DNA from: Haloplanus sp. XH21
GTDB lineage: Archaea; Halobacteriota; Halobacteria; Halobacteriales; Haloferacaceae
Reading direction: 5' to 3'
Length of the DNA: 64,000 nt
Assembly (NCBI RefSeq): GCF_023276355.1
Contig: NZ_JALLPL010000001.1
Span: 1,736,001 to 1,800,000 of the forward strand
The notes under the pieces were generated by a model. The model worked only from the letters and a program-made list of their open reading frames with translations, made no database searches and had not been told where the DNA came from. Positions 43,177 through 50,617 of the stretch are shown one piece after another. The position numbers and the translations under genes are program-made. Positions within the stretch are counted from its first letter, which is position 1. Each line of letters opens with the position of its first letter.

Positions 43177-43301
43177 TGGGACGGGCAGGATTCGAACCTG
43201 CGTGTTCTCGTTACAAGTGAGATGAAGGAGCCCTCACCGTCGCACCGGATCTCCGGTAAAAACTCGGCGAGAGCGTGAATGCCAGGCTCTTCCACCGTCC
43301 C
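43177..43301 (-). tRNA. tRNA-Thr(TGT) candidate with abnormal 5' half
   Basis: The 3' half is normal: stem TCTCA/CGAGA with loop CTTGTAA (TGT), T-arm GCAGG-TTCGAAT-CCTGC and acceptor CCGTCCC, discriminator A. Two 5' halves are possible. A perfect acceptor GGGACGG at 43301 with a normal-looking D-arm gives 125 nt. A 6-of-7 match GCGACGG at 43243 with a stunted D-arm gives 67 nt. It may be a partial duplication, a non-canonical insertion or a decaying gene. Confidence 0.5.
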
Positions 43302-43305
43302 GCAG

Positions 43306-43377
43306 TCTCCCCGGCACGACTCGAACGTGCGTCTCCTCCTCTACAGGGAGGCATCGTAGCCGCTAGACCACAGGGAG
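43306..43377 (-). tRNA. tRNA-Tyr(GTA)
   Basis: Acceptor CTCCCTG/CGGGGAG with the C1-G72 pair expected for archaeal tRNA-Tyr. Anticodon stem CCTCC/GGAGG with loop CTGTAGA (GTA), T-arm GCACG-TTCGAGT-CGTGC, discriminator A. Confidence 0.88.
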
Positions 43378-43380
43378 AAA

Positions 43381-43463
43381 TGTCGCCGCGAGGATTCGAA
43401 CCTCGGAAGGACCTACGCCAGCGGTTCTGAGCCGCTTCCCGTTGACCACTTGGGTACGGCGAC
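43381..43463 (-). tRNA. tRNA-Leu(CAG)
   Basis: A type II tRNA with a long variable arm. Acceptor GTCGCCG/CGGCGAC, anticodon stem AGCGG/CCGCT with loop CTCAGAA (CAG), T-arm CGAGG-TTCGAAT-CCTCG, discriminator A. Confidence 0.9.
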
Positions 43464-43503
43464 AGGGAATACAGGGAATCGTGTACCGGTACAGTGACCG
43501 GCA

Positions 43504-43585
43504 TGCCGCCACCAGGATTCGAACCTGGGAAGGACTAACCACACGGTCCTCGACCGTGTCCGTTTGACCACTCTGGCATGGCGGC
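43504..43585 (-). tRNA. tRNA-Leu(GAG)
   Basis: A type II tRNA: acceptor GCCGCCA/TGGCGGC, anticodon stem CACGG/CCGTG with loop TCGAGGA (GAG), T-arm CCAGG-TTCGAAT-CCTGG, discriminator A. Position 33 is C instead of the near-universal T. Confidence 0.85.
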
Positions 43586-43632
43586 ACAATTCGAGAATCG
43601 CTAATGACTCTGCGAATCACTTCGGCACGCAG

Positions 43633-43718
43633 CGGCGGGAGAGTGATTTGAACACTCGTGCCCTCGCGGACGCCGCGCTTCCAACGCGGTCCCTTGGCCG
43701 GGCTAGGGAAATCCCGCC
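43633..43718 (-). tRNA. tRNA-Ser(GGA)
   Basis: A type II tRNA: acceptor GGCGGGA/TCCCGCC, D-stem TCCC/GGGA, anticodon stem CCGCG/CGCGG with loop TTGGAAG (GGA), long variable arm, T-arm GAGTG-TTCAAAT-CACTC, discriminator G. Confidence 0.88.
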
Positions 43719-43720
43719 AA

Positions 43721-43802
43721 CGGTGAGACGGAGAGTCGAACTCCGAAGCCTCGCAGCTCTCGGTTTCAAACCGAGCGCAGTCACCAATCTGCTTGTCTCA
43801 CC
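43721..43802 (-). tRNA. tRNA-Ser(TGA)
   Basis: A type II tRNA: acceptor GGTGAGA/TCTCACC, D-stem GCAG/CTGC, anticodon stem CTCGG/CCGAG with loop TTTGAAA (TGA), long variable arm, T-arm CGGAG-TTCGACT-CTCCG, discriminator G. Only 2 bp separate it from tRNA-Ser(GGA). Confidence 0.86.
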
Positions 43803-43944
43803 ACACGCCGTCGGAGCAAGCCCCAACGAGCCCCCTTCGCGCTACTCACGGGATGTCGGAAGATGCGTATTGCTCAGCTTCTGACCCTCGCTTTTGGAGT
43901 AAGCGAGGTCACCAACACCCAGTCACGGTAGGGGCGAAAGGCGG
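43803..43944. other. Spacer with a strong hairpin in the tRNA block
   Basis: On the minus strand TGACC-TCGCTT pairs with AAGCGA-G-GGTCA across a loop ACTCCAA (about 43882-43913), a long stem with one bulge. It could end or process the transcript of the small zinc-ribbon gene. No acceptor or T-arm surrounds it, so it is not a tRNA. Confidence 0.45.
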
Positions 43945-44085
43945 TCACCTCGTTCCGTGGAAGTAAGCGCCGTCGCCGGTGACGCAGATTCTCACACTTC
44001 CAATCGTGTCGATGGACGTTGTTTCACCGAGCGGGACGTGGCGGAACGCTTCCTCGTTGCAGTCAGGGCAAATATTCTTTGACAT
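43945..44085 (-). CDS. Zinc-ribbon microprotein inside the tRNA array (46 aa)
   Basis: ATG at 44085 opens MSKNICPDCNEEAFRHVPLG, continuing with a beta-type VRICVTGDGAYFHGTR. The single CPDC knuckle resembles haloarchaeal small zinc-finger proteins, although a second CxxC is missing. It lies between tRNA-Ser(GCT) (3 bp upstream) and tRNA-Ser(TGA), so it must be expressed from the same transcript region. Confidence 0.55.
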   Translation of the reverse strand: MSKNICPDCNEEAFRHVPLGETTSIDTIGSVRICVTGDGAYFHGTR

Positions 44086-44087
44086 CA

Positions 44088-44170
44088 CGCCGTGTCCCGG
44101 AGTTGAACCGGGAACCCGTCGCCGGGGCTGGCGTAGCAGGCCAGTGGGGTCACCATTCCCCAGACACGGC
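44088..44170 (-). tRNA. tRNA-Ser(GCT)
   Basis: A type II tRNA: acceptor GCCGTGT/ACACGGC, D-stem GGGG/CCCC, anticodon stem CTGGC/GCCAG with loop CTGCTAC (GCT), long variable arm, T-arm CCCGG-TTCAACT-CCGGG, discriminator G. Confidence 0.9.
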
Positions 44171-44174
44171 ACAC

Positions 44175-44247
44175 TGAGCCGACGAGGATTCGAACCTCGG
44201 TCCTGTGCGCCCAAGGCACAGATCGTCGCCCGCTGGACCATCGGCTC
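44175..44247 (-). tRNA. tRNA-Pro(TGG)
   Basis: Acceptor GAGCCGA/TCGGCTC, anticodon stem TGTGC/GCACA with loop CTTGGGC (TGG), T-arm CGAGG-TTCGAAT-CCTCG, discriminator A. Confidence 0.88.
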
Positions 44248-44497
44248 ACGGATACTGCCGAGCGTTCGGCAGTTGATTATCTATCTGTACGACTTTCCAA
44301 CTGCGCAACCACGAACGGGTAGTCGTGATTGTGCGTCTCATCGCGGGGGCGTACTTCGGGTGCTCCCGGGAATACCACACCGGCTCATGTAGGTTGCAGA
44401 CCCTGCTGGGCCCAGCATCGTGGGAACGATCCAGCTGATCGCACCAACGGGCTGCCTACCTCGATGGGTATCCCCACGTGGCCACGCCACGCATCCA
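44248..44497. other. Hairpin-rich 250-bp spacer in the tRNA array
   Basis: No tRNA or convincing frame. Several stems are visible: ACTGCCGA/TCGGCAGT (44255-44274); a 12-bp imperfect stem around GCGCAACCACGA/TCGTGATTGTGC (about 44303-44334); the 14-bp palindrome TGCTGGGCCCAGCA (44404-44417); then TCGT/ACGA and CGATC/GATCG hairpins. It may encode another structured RNA. Confidence 0.45.
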
Positions 44498-44571
44498 CGC
44501 CGACGCCGGGATTTGAACCCGGATCACGGCCGTGACAGGACCGTATGCTCGCCGGATTACACCACGTCGGC
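44498..44571 (-). tRNA. tRNA-Asp(GTC)
   Basis: Acceptor GCCGACG/CGTCGGC, anticodon stem CGGTC/GGCCG with loop CTGTCAC (GTC), T-arm CCGGG-TTCAAAT-CCCGG, discriminator G. Confidence 0.9.
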
Positions 44572-44574
44572 ATG

Positions 44575-44650
44575 TCGCCCCGGCCGGAATCGAACCGGCG
44601 ACCTCCGGATTCAAAGTCCGGCGTCCCTCGCCAACGGAGACTCCGGGGCT
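44575..44650 (-). tRNA. tRNA-Gln(TTG), first tRNA of the array
   Basis: Acceptor AGCCCCG/CGGGGCG with an unpaired A1-G72, anticodon stem CCGGA/TCCGG with loop CTTTGAA (TTG), T-arm GCCGG-TTCGATT-CCGGC, discriminator A. The D-arm equals that of tRNA-Glu(TTC). An open first pair is compatible with glutaminyl systems that favour weak 1-72 pairs. Confidence 0.85.
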
Positions 44651-44880
44651 CGACGTAGCCGCAGCTAACGCTGCGGAGATGTGTGCTAGCGACTCCTCGT
44701 ACGCTCAGCGCGTACTGAATCGCTCGTTCGTTCCACTGTCAGGAACGAACGCAGACCAAACTGCCGCGAGCTTCAGTCGCCGTACTCGCGTGCCGCGGTG
44801 AGCGGAGCGAGTCCTAGGCGAAAGCAGGCGGCAATCCCGTGTTCCCCAGCCCCTGACGGGTAGTCCGCGTGGGAGCCGGG

Positions 44881-45105
44881 TTATGCGGGTGAGAGTGTCC
44901 GGAGATCGCCGGACTGCGTCGCACTTTCGCGTTCGATAGCGACGCAAACCCAGCGATTCTCGGCCGAACTCTTCGCACCCTGGTCTTGTAGATACTCGCC
45001 GAACACGCGACCCGCGGCTAAGCGAGAACGAGCACGCCGCGGTTTGAAGCGAGTATCGACCATGTAGCGAAATTCTCCGTTTTCGAGATTTGTTTCGGAC
45101 GTCAA
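44881..45105 (-). CDS. Possible small leader protein upstream of the tRNA array (74 aa)
   Basis: A frame beginning at a TTG (45105) or an in-frame ATG 14 codons later encodes MVDTRFKPRRARSRLAAGRV and a C-terminal NRWVCVAIERESATQSG. The codon pattern is only moderately protein-like. A TTTAATA box sits about 26 bp upstream of the TTG, as for a leaderless haloarchaeal gene. It could equally be the untranslated leader of the tRNA transcript. Confidence 0.35.
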   Translation of the reverse strand: MTSETNLENGEFRYMVDTRFKPRRARSRLAAGRVFGEYLQDQGAKSSAENRWVCVAIERESATQSGDLRTLSPA

Positions 45106-45123
45106 TTACGGGATATCGTGGCA

Positions 45124-45140
45124 ACTGTATTAAAGTTAGT
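45124..45140 (-). promoter_or_regulatory. Putative promoter for the minus-strand tRNA/Ro60 block
   Basis: The minus strand reads CTAACTTTAATACAG, a plausible BRE/TATA combination. It lies in the 230-bp gap between the divergent gene at 45336 and the array. Transcription would start near 45105 and run toward tRNA-Gln. Confidence 0.4.
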
Positions 45141-45335
45141 CAGGGTGTGGTAACCACAGACAAGGAGGTCATGAAGTCCTGCGCCAAGTATATTGTTAGA
45201 GGTCACTGCTGGAGCGCACAGAAACTATTTACAGCAAACTGCTGTCTAATACTGCAGATGGTTGGTCTACCGTCGGTCCGGCTCTAGCCGGGAACCCAGT
45301 CACAGACGTGACTGATGGTTCTCGGTTAGAGACCA

Positions 45336-45944
45336 ATGACCGAGAATACTGACGCAGGCAAGTCTGAACAGACAGAGTGTAGCGACGCGCCTCCTCAACC
45401 GATTGACCCTACCGACTGTTCTTCGTGTCGGGAGACAAGCTCCATCCTGGCGTGCGATGCGTGCAACACCACGCACTATGCCGAACTCCACGATGTCTCG
45501 CTTGGTGACTCTGAGTACGATGTGTGTAGCGACTGCCTCCAGTTGCTCGTCGATCAGGTCGAGCGATACTACTGGTGGGAACGCCTGACTGAGGCGCACT
45601 ACAACCGCGCAGCGGAATTCCTTCGGTCACTCGATGAAGTTTGGTGCGTCAAGGATCAGGCGTACGCTGGCGGCGAGTTGTGGGTTCATACGCCATATTG
45701 TGATGCGGCAGTCGTCAGAGATGTTTGCGACCACTTCGGGTTCCAAATCCGGTGGTTCAGCGTCGTAACTCCCAGTGACGAAGGATTTGATTGCGTCTCA
45801 GATCATGGACCCTGTATCGAAATTAACCTCACCTACACGAATCGCCCCTCGAACCCGCTCCCGTTAGAATACGACATCCAGGATGACGTGACGTACCACG
45901 AGATCGAGTGGCTCGAAAACCATCACCGCCTGTTCGACCAGTGA
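45336..45944 (+). CDS. Cys-rich element protein (202 aa)
   Basis: The N-terminal third has CSSCRETSSILACDACN and DVCSDCLQL, three CxxC-type pairs likely to bind zinc. It is followed by an acidic alpha/beta domain (EFLRSLDEVWCVKDQAYAGG, then VRDVCDHFGFQIRWFSVVTP). The family is not recognised. The ATG at 45336 lies 4 bp upstream-coupled to the regulator gene that follows. It is divergent from the tRNA array across a shared promoter region. Confidence 0.6.
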   Translation: MTENTDAGKSEQTECSDAPPQPIDPTDCSSCRETSSILACDACNTTHYAELHDVSLGDSEYDVCSDCLQLLVDQVERYYWWERLTEAHYNRAAEFLRSLDEVWCVKDQAYAGGELWVHTPYCDAAVVRDVCDHFGFQIRWFSVVTPSDEGFDCVSDHGPCIEINLTYTNRPSNPLPLEYDIQDDVTYHEIEWLENHHRLFDQ

Positions 45945-46017
45945 CTGATTGGAACAGGATATCGTAAACTCATTTCCGATAACACTTATTACTGATTCAC
46001 TATTCTATTTTACAGCA

Positions 46018-46968
46018 GTGCTTACAAACGCGGGACTCGAACTCATCGACGCCCTTCACGATGGGCGTGAAGCGACCGTGCACGAGCTCGCAGACGAAAC
46101 TGGACTCAGCACTTCGCAGATCTACCGAACGGCCAACGAGTTACGCACCAAAGGGCTCATTGGCGAGTCCAGGGAGCACCACAATCAGCGGCTTCTACGC
46201 GTTACTGGCCACCCCGTGATCGAAGCGTACCGAGGCCTGGTCTCTAAACTGGGGCACGTCGAGTGGGCCGATTTGCTCTCACCGGCAACAGTACGCATTT
46301 GCTGGTTTCTGGATGGACCTCGACGCGCAACGACAATCGCAGATCGACTTGACATCACTCGACAGGCGGTCCACCACGCGTTGGACCCGTTGAAACATCG
46401 CGCGATGCTCGCCCCATCCGGGCCGGAATATGCGTTCGTCCCCGGCCTACAACCGTTACACGACTTCGCAGAAGCTGTTATCCTGCACGAGCACCGCACC
46501 CGTGTCCGGCGTCTCGCGCCAAGTGCCACAGTCGAGTGGTTCGATCCCGAGCGGGCACTCGTCCACGTCCACACCAAAGACGATACCGCGGCTCTCGAAG
46601 CCGCTGACGAGTGGGAGATGACTGGACTTGCGCGGTTCGCCGCATTCGACCTGCAGTTCTTCTTGGCAGGTGAACCGGCGTTTTGGTACGCACCGGACGA
46701 GCCCCTCACTCCTGCCCAAGTTGTCTGTCACAGTCTCGTGAACGACACTGGGTCGAGGCGAGTGAGCTACGCGCTCCTCCTCATCGAGCACGTACAAATC
46801 GACGAGGAAGAGCTACGCAATACCGCAACATGGTACGGTTTGGAATCCACAGTCTCGGACCTCTATGCGTTTCTCAAGGACGGAGTCGAGAAGCGGAGTG
46901 GTGGCGACACAGTGCTTCCGAATCCTACCGAGTATGAGTCGTTGAAGTCACAGTACGGAGTCACGTAG
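46018..46968 (+). CDS. Winged-helix transcription regulator with two HTH domains (316 aa)
   Basis: Two HTH units: TVHELADETGLSTSQIYRTA near the start and TTIADRLDITRQAVHHALDP at about residue 120. A C-terminal alpha/beta region with FAAFDLQFFLAGEPAFWYAP follows. The GTG at 46018 lies just after an AT-rich stretch (CTTATTACTG, TTCTATTTT). A longer frame could start at a TTG at 45949, 4 bp after the preceding gene. Haloarchaeal elements often carry such regulators; targets are unknown. Confidence 0.68.
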   Translation: MLTNAGLELIDALHDGREATVHELADETGLSTSQIYRTANELRTKGLIGESREHHNQRLLRVTGHPVIEAYRGLVSKLGHVEWADLLSPATVRICWFLDGPRRATTIADRLDITRQAVHHALDPLKHRAMLAPSGPEYAFVPGLQPLHDFAEAVILHEHRTRVRRLAPSATVEWFDPERALVHVHTKDDTAALEAADEWEMTGLARFAAFDLQFFLAGEPAFWYAPDEPLTPAQVVCHSLVNDTGSRRVSYALLLIEHVQIDEEELRNTATWYGLESTVSDLYAFLKDGVEKRSGGDTVLPNPTEYESLKSQYGVT

Positions 46969-47007
46969 CTCAAAGAGCGAATCTTCGGCTGAAAAACAGA
47001 CTAGGCA

Positions 47008-48903
47008 TCAGATCACTTGCTGGAGCAGACTGTTGAGACGCTCTAACACCGATTCACAATCGCCATTTTCTCTGGCAGTTTCGCACAACTCGTCGAATAG
47101 GTCGGCTAGAGTCGCCACGATAGGTTCTTTGAGCGATGTCGGATCGATAACGGGGAGTTCGTTGAGCGCGTTAATACTGAGTTTCTCGTAGCCGCCTTGC
47201 TGCGGTTGTGTCTGTGCTTGGATCACCTGCTGTCCGATGTTGCTATTCAGGTATGCGAGCAACGCTTTCAGCTCAGTTTCATCAAGGGACACGTCGTAGA
47301 ATCCACGGAAGTTGTTGATGTTTCTCGCCGTTGTCTCGTTGAGGATGAACGTGAAGCCGTCTCGACCGGCGTCTTGCACCAAGAACCGAGGCGAGGCTTG
47401 TCGACGGGGGCGATACCAGTACGGGCGGTTCTCGATTACGTTCGCTCCGAGCGGATTGGTCCGGTAGACGCTATCCTGTAGATACGAAACGACGTTCGGC
47501 ACCTCGCCGTTGCTGTTCCTTGGGAGCGAGTCAGCGTTGAATAGCACTTGCTTCTCGAAGTCCTCCCGTGACTTCTGGACTCCTGGTAGTTTGTCTGGGT
47601 CTAGTAGCCACACCTCCTCACCAGCAGCCTGTAATTTCTCCCAATCCTCTCCACGGAAATCGTACCCCTGGACGAGCTTTGGTTGGCGAATGAGTTGAGA
47701 CAAGTGTTTCTCAGAGATTCCGGACTCGTCGACTTCGTCCTGGGTCAGGCAGAAAAAGGTCACATCGCCGGTGGACTTCCCGCGGTGGATCGTGACGAAC
47801 TCGCCGAGCTCAGTCAGCTCGCTTGTATCTACGTCGCAGGGATCGAATAGTGCTGCCCAGTTTTGCCCGGGTACGAGATCCGCTTGCGGCACGTGATTGA
47901 TGAATCCCCACTCAGTCTCACCCTGCTCCCCATTCTGCACTGCGTTACGAAGCGTACTCGAATCGATGGACTCGTCCACGCGAATAAAGCGCGTCACCCC
48001 CTCGTTACCACCAGAACTTGCTTCTAAGAAGGAAACGAGTGCGGTGACTTGGGCGTCCTCGAAGACCGACTCGCCTTTTGGGTCGAACTGAACGAGCGCG
48101 GTGATGGAAAACTCGTCAAGTAGGAACTGTTTGAGTGAGTCGCCGTAGGCCGTCGTGAGGGAACTATCCGGCGTGAGGAACGCTGCACGGTCGCCCGAAG
48201 ATAGGAACGACCGACTGTGGTACATGAAGTACGTGTAGAGTGGTGACCGCGCACTGACGTCGATTCCTGTCGATTGCTCTATGTCGGCGTTGATCTGTTC
48301 TTTGTACTCTTTCGGGAGCGCGTCCCCGCTCGTGTATGGGGGGTTACACACGATCCCGCCGATGTCGTGTTGCAGTTCGTCTGGATCAAGAGTGAGGAAG
48401 TCGTGTGTTCGCGGCGTATTCAGCTGTCCACCCAACGTGAGTGCTGTCGCGCCCATGAGCCGTGCGAGGGGGCTACGTTCGATCCCGTCGACGTGCGTGG
48501 GGTCAGTGTTCAGACTCCAGCGCGGGTGAAACGTGCTGGATAGTACGCCGGCTCCCATTCCAGGGTCGAGAAGGTGGTCGACATCGCGGTTTGCCCAGGA
48601 CTTCATCGTCACTGCAATTTCCGGCGGTGTCCGAAACTGCCCGAGTGACTGTCGATACTCACTCGGTGTCAGCTCCGCGTAGAGCTTCCCAATCTCTTCC
48701 GTTGGCTGGGGTGTGAAGAGCAATCGATCCCGGTGAGCCAACGTAGCTTCCAGGAGGTCCTCATCAGCCAGTTCCGCGACGTGGTCAAGAACGAACTGAT
48801 CGAACGCTCTGTCCATTGTCTGCTTCCGTGCGTTGTGAAACGCCTGTTGTACCGAATCGGAGAGTGGTGGAACAACGCCGCGACACCGGTACCACTCGTA
48901 CAC
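47008..48903 (-). CDS. N6-adenine DNA methyltransferase, Eco57I/type IIG-like (631 aa)
   Basis: Motif I DPGMGAGVL (from residue 113) and the catalytic NPPY (187-190) identify a gamma-class adenine methyltransferase. The C-terminal half with two target-recognition-like stretches (WLLDPDKLPGVQKSREDFEK; NSNIGQQVIQAQTQPQQGGY) fits an Eco57I-like specificity module. No PD-(D/E)XK nuclease motif is seen and no restriction gene adjoins, so it is probably a solitary methylase. The GTG at 48903 gives 631 residues; an ATG at 48816 is an alternative start. Confidence 0.82.
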   Translation of the reverse strand: MYEWYRCRGVVPPLSDSVQQAFHNARKQTMDRAFDQFVLDHVAELADEDLLEATLAHRDRLLFTPQPTEEIGKLYAELTPSEYRQSLGQFRTPPEIAVTMKSWANRDVDHLLDPGMGAGVLSSTFHPRWSLNTDPTHVDGIERSPLARLMGATALTLGGQLNTPRTHDFLTLDPDELQHDIGGIVCNPPYTSGDALPKEYKEQINADIEQSTGIDVSARSPLYTYFMYHSRSFLSSGDRAAFLTPDSSLTTAYGDSLKQFLLDEFSITALVQFDPKGESVFEDAQVTALVSFLEASSGGNEGVTRFIRVDESIDSSTLRNAVQNGEQGETEWGFINHVPQADLVPGQNWAALFDPCDVDTSELTELGEFVTIHRGKSTGDVTFFCLTQDEVDESGISEKHLSQLIRQPKLVQGYDFRGEDWEKLQAAGEEVWLLDPDKLPGVQKSREDFEKQVLFNADSLPRNSNGEVPNVVSYLQDSVYRTNPLGANVIENRPYWYRPRRQASPRFLVQDAGRDGFTFILNETTARNINNFRGFYDVSLDETELKALLAYLNSNIGQQVIQAQTQPQQGGYEKLSINALNELPVIDPTSLKEPIVATLADLFDELCETARENGDCESVLERLNSLLQQVI

Positions 48904-49271
48904 CGTCGCTTTTAGAAGAACACTCAGGACGGCGTGTCGCGCAACAGTTCTCTGTACTGCCCCTGTTTCTATCGACCCGATCCCGTGCAGTTCGCACCAC
49001 CCCTGGAGTTGTTTGTGGAGCGACTCGGACAGTTTCGTGTCATAGAATTCAACACAGCCATGTGCAATTGTGTCAGAGTTTGGAGATTATCGTTCGGGAT
49101 GATCGTAGGGGCAATTATGAGGTCTGTGAGTACTGGGTGTGCGACCGCCGCCCTCTTGGGCTGGTATTAAAAATTTGCCGGTGATACATATTTTGATCGT
49201 CCACAAATCCCCACGAGATACATATTTGTATGTTGACAAGAGATATTTTACCACCACCGTAATGGGGAGAT
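48904..49271. promoter_or_regulatory. Intergenic region with direct repeats before the integrase pair
   Basis: About 370 bp without a gene. GATACATATTT occurs twice in the same orientation (49183-49193 and 49217-49227). ACAAAT/ATTTGT arms at 49203-49208 and 49224-49229 form a dyad. These AT-rich sites sit 45-90 bp before the integrase ATG and look like operators or recombinase arm sites. Confidence 0.5.
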
Positions 49272-50576
49272 ATGGCGAACAGGCCAGAAGACAACTCAAA
49301 CGAACCCGAAGGGTATCGTGACTGGAGCCACGATCTGGCTACCCTTCAGGAAATCGGGGAAGAACTCCTCGAAGAATGGAGAACAGATCACCAACAATCA
49401 CCACGGGATTACCCGGCAGTGCGATGGCTGACCGATAACGGCTACTCGCACCTCCGGTGGGTACTCCGTGAGAAACACGATATGGGAACGCCCGAATTCT
49501 TCATTCTACTCACCTCAGCAGGCGGATCGGAAGAGTACGAATGGAGCATCGACGACGTCGCTACCATCGAACGGGCTAACGCATACCTCGATGATCGCAT
49601 CGAGTGTCGCGGTTGGAGACCCTCCACGACGCGGACACAGCGTGCGCGGATCAACGAGGTTCTCCGTCGGTTCGCAAACGAATACGACGATGACAGAATC
49701 CTCGCCATAGCAAACGACCCCGGACGTAAGACCGATGTCTACGAATCCTTCAAGGAGGTCGTCAAGAGCCTCCGAGAGGAGCTGACCTCGGACGATTCGA
49801 CCCACCATCACGTGCGCGCTGCACATCGATTCTTCGAGTGGCTCGACCGATCCGACCGCATTGCCTACGATCCGATGGAGAACATTGAAGATGAGTTCCG
49901 GTGGGACTGGCAGTCTGACTCGACGCCTCTGACGCCTGACCAGATTCGGAGACTGTGGGTCGTCGCCGAGACGGACGAAGAGCGAATGCTGATAATTGGG
50001 TACTGCGTCTGGGGTGTTCGCACGAAGGAACTCCCCGCCGTCCATGTGGACCAGATCACGCTCGACGTACACGATTCATACATCGAATTCGAGGAACCTG
50101 ACCGAAAGAACGGACAGGGTCAAGTTTCCCTCATGTTCGGCCTCGATGCACTCGCTAACTTGCTCGACGAACGGGCACAGCGACCAAACTGGAATGGGTA
50201 CCTCTTCCCGAGTGACGCACCGAACCGGTCGTTCTTGAGCCCTAAACAGATGCGTCGGCGGTTCAAAGACTTGTGCCGGAAAGCTGGCGTGAAAGTTGAC
50301 GGTAAAGCGGGTACTCCGAAGCACGGCCGAGCCTTCTACTACAACATCTTGGCGGATGCAGAGTCAGACTTGTTGGAAACCGCGGGTGAAATCGCCGAGG
50401 AGCAGGGCGCAACCGATGCCAAAGCCGTCCGGGATTTCTACCTCACTCCTGAGAAACGGAGACGGTACAGACGCATCCTATTCAGGCAACACATCCGTCG
50501 AATCCTACCGGACGACGCCCACACACAGTACAGCACGCGCACCGACTTCGACAGCTCACTTGACGATTTCAAGTGA
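49272..50576 (+). CDS. Tyrosine recombinase/phage integrase (434 aa)
   Basis: A SAM-like core-binding region (residues about 95-200) precedes a catalytic domain. The Arg is in CVWGVRTKEL (R250), the H-x-R is PKHGRAF (H351, R353), and the Tyr nucleophile is in AVRDFYLTPEKRR (Y390). It is followed 41 bp later by a second integrase in the same direction. It is not adjacent to an att site, so it may belong to an internal or older insertion. Confidence 0.82.
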   Translation: MANRPEDNSNEPEGYRDWSHDLATLQEIGEELLEEWRTDHQQSPRDYPAVRWLTDNGYSHLRWVLREKHDMGTPEFFILLTSAGGSEEYEWSIDDVATIERANAYLDDRIECRGWRPSTTRTQRARINEVLRRFANEYDDDRILAIANDPGRKTDVYESFKEVVKSLREELTSDDSTHHHVRAAHRFFEWLDRSDRIAYDPMENIEDEFRWDWQSDSTPLTPDQIRRLWVVAETDEERMLIIGYCVWGVRTKELPAVHVDQITLDVHDSYIEFEEPDRKNGQGQVSLMFGLDALANLLDERAQRPNWNGYLFPSDAPNRSFLSPKQMRRRFKDLCRKAGVKVDGKAGTPKHGRAFYYNILADAESDLLETAGEIAEEQGATDAKAVRDFYLTPEKRRRYRRILFRQHIRRILPDDAHTQYSTRTDFDSSLDDFK

Positions 50577-50617
50577 GACGCGCCCACCACGAAACTCCAA
50601 ACTAACAATCCCAACCA

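Noticed and set aside
43882..43913. Possible tRNA-Trp anticodon arm (loop ACTCCAA)
   Set aside because: No acceptor, D-arm or T-arm lies around it and the stem is too long; it is a plain hairpin.
38652..44650. CRISPR array suspected from the regularly spaced units
   Set aside because: The units are distinct tRNA genes with different sequences, not identical direct repeats with spacers.
42230..44801. Short open frames across the tRNA block (for example 44329-44801 on the plus strand)
   Set aside because: They are translations of tRNA genes in both directions and recur with the T-arm sequence; only the 46-residue zinc-knuckle frame lies outside tRNAs with its own ATG.
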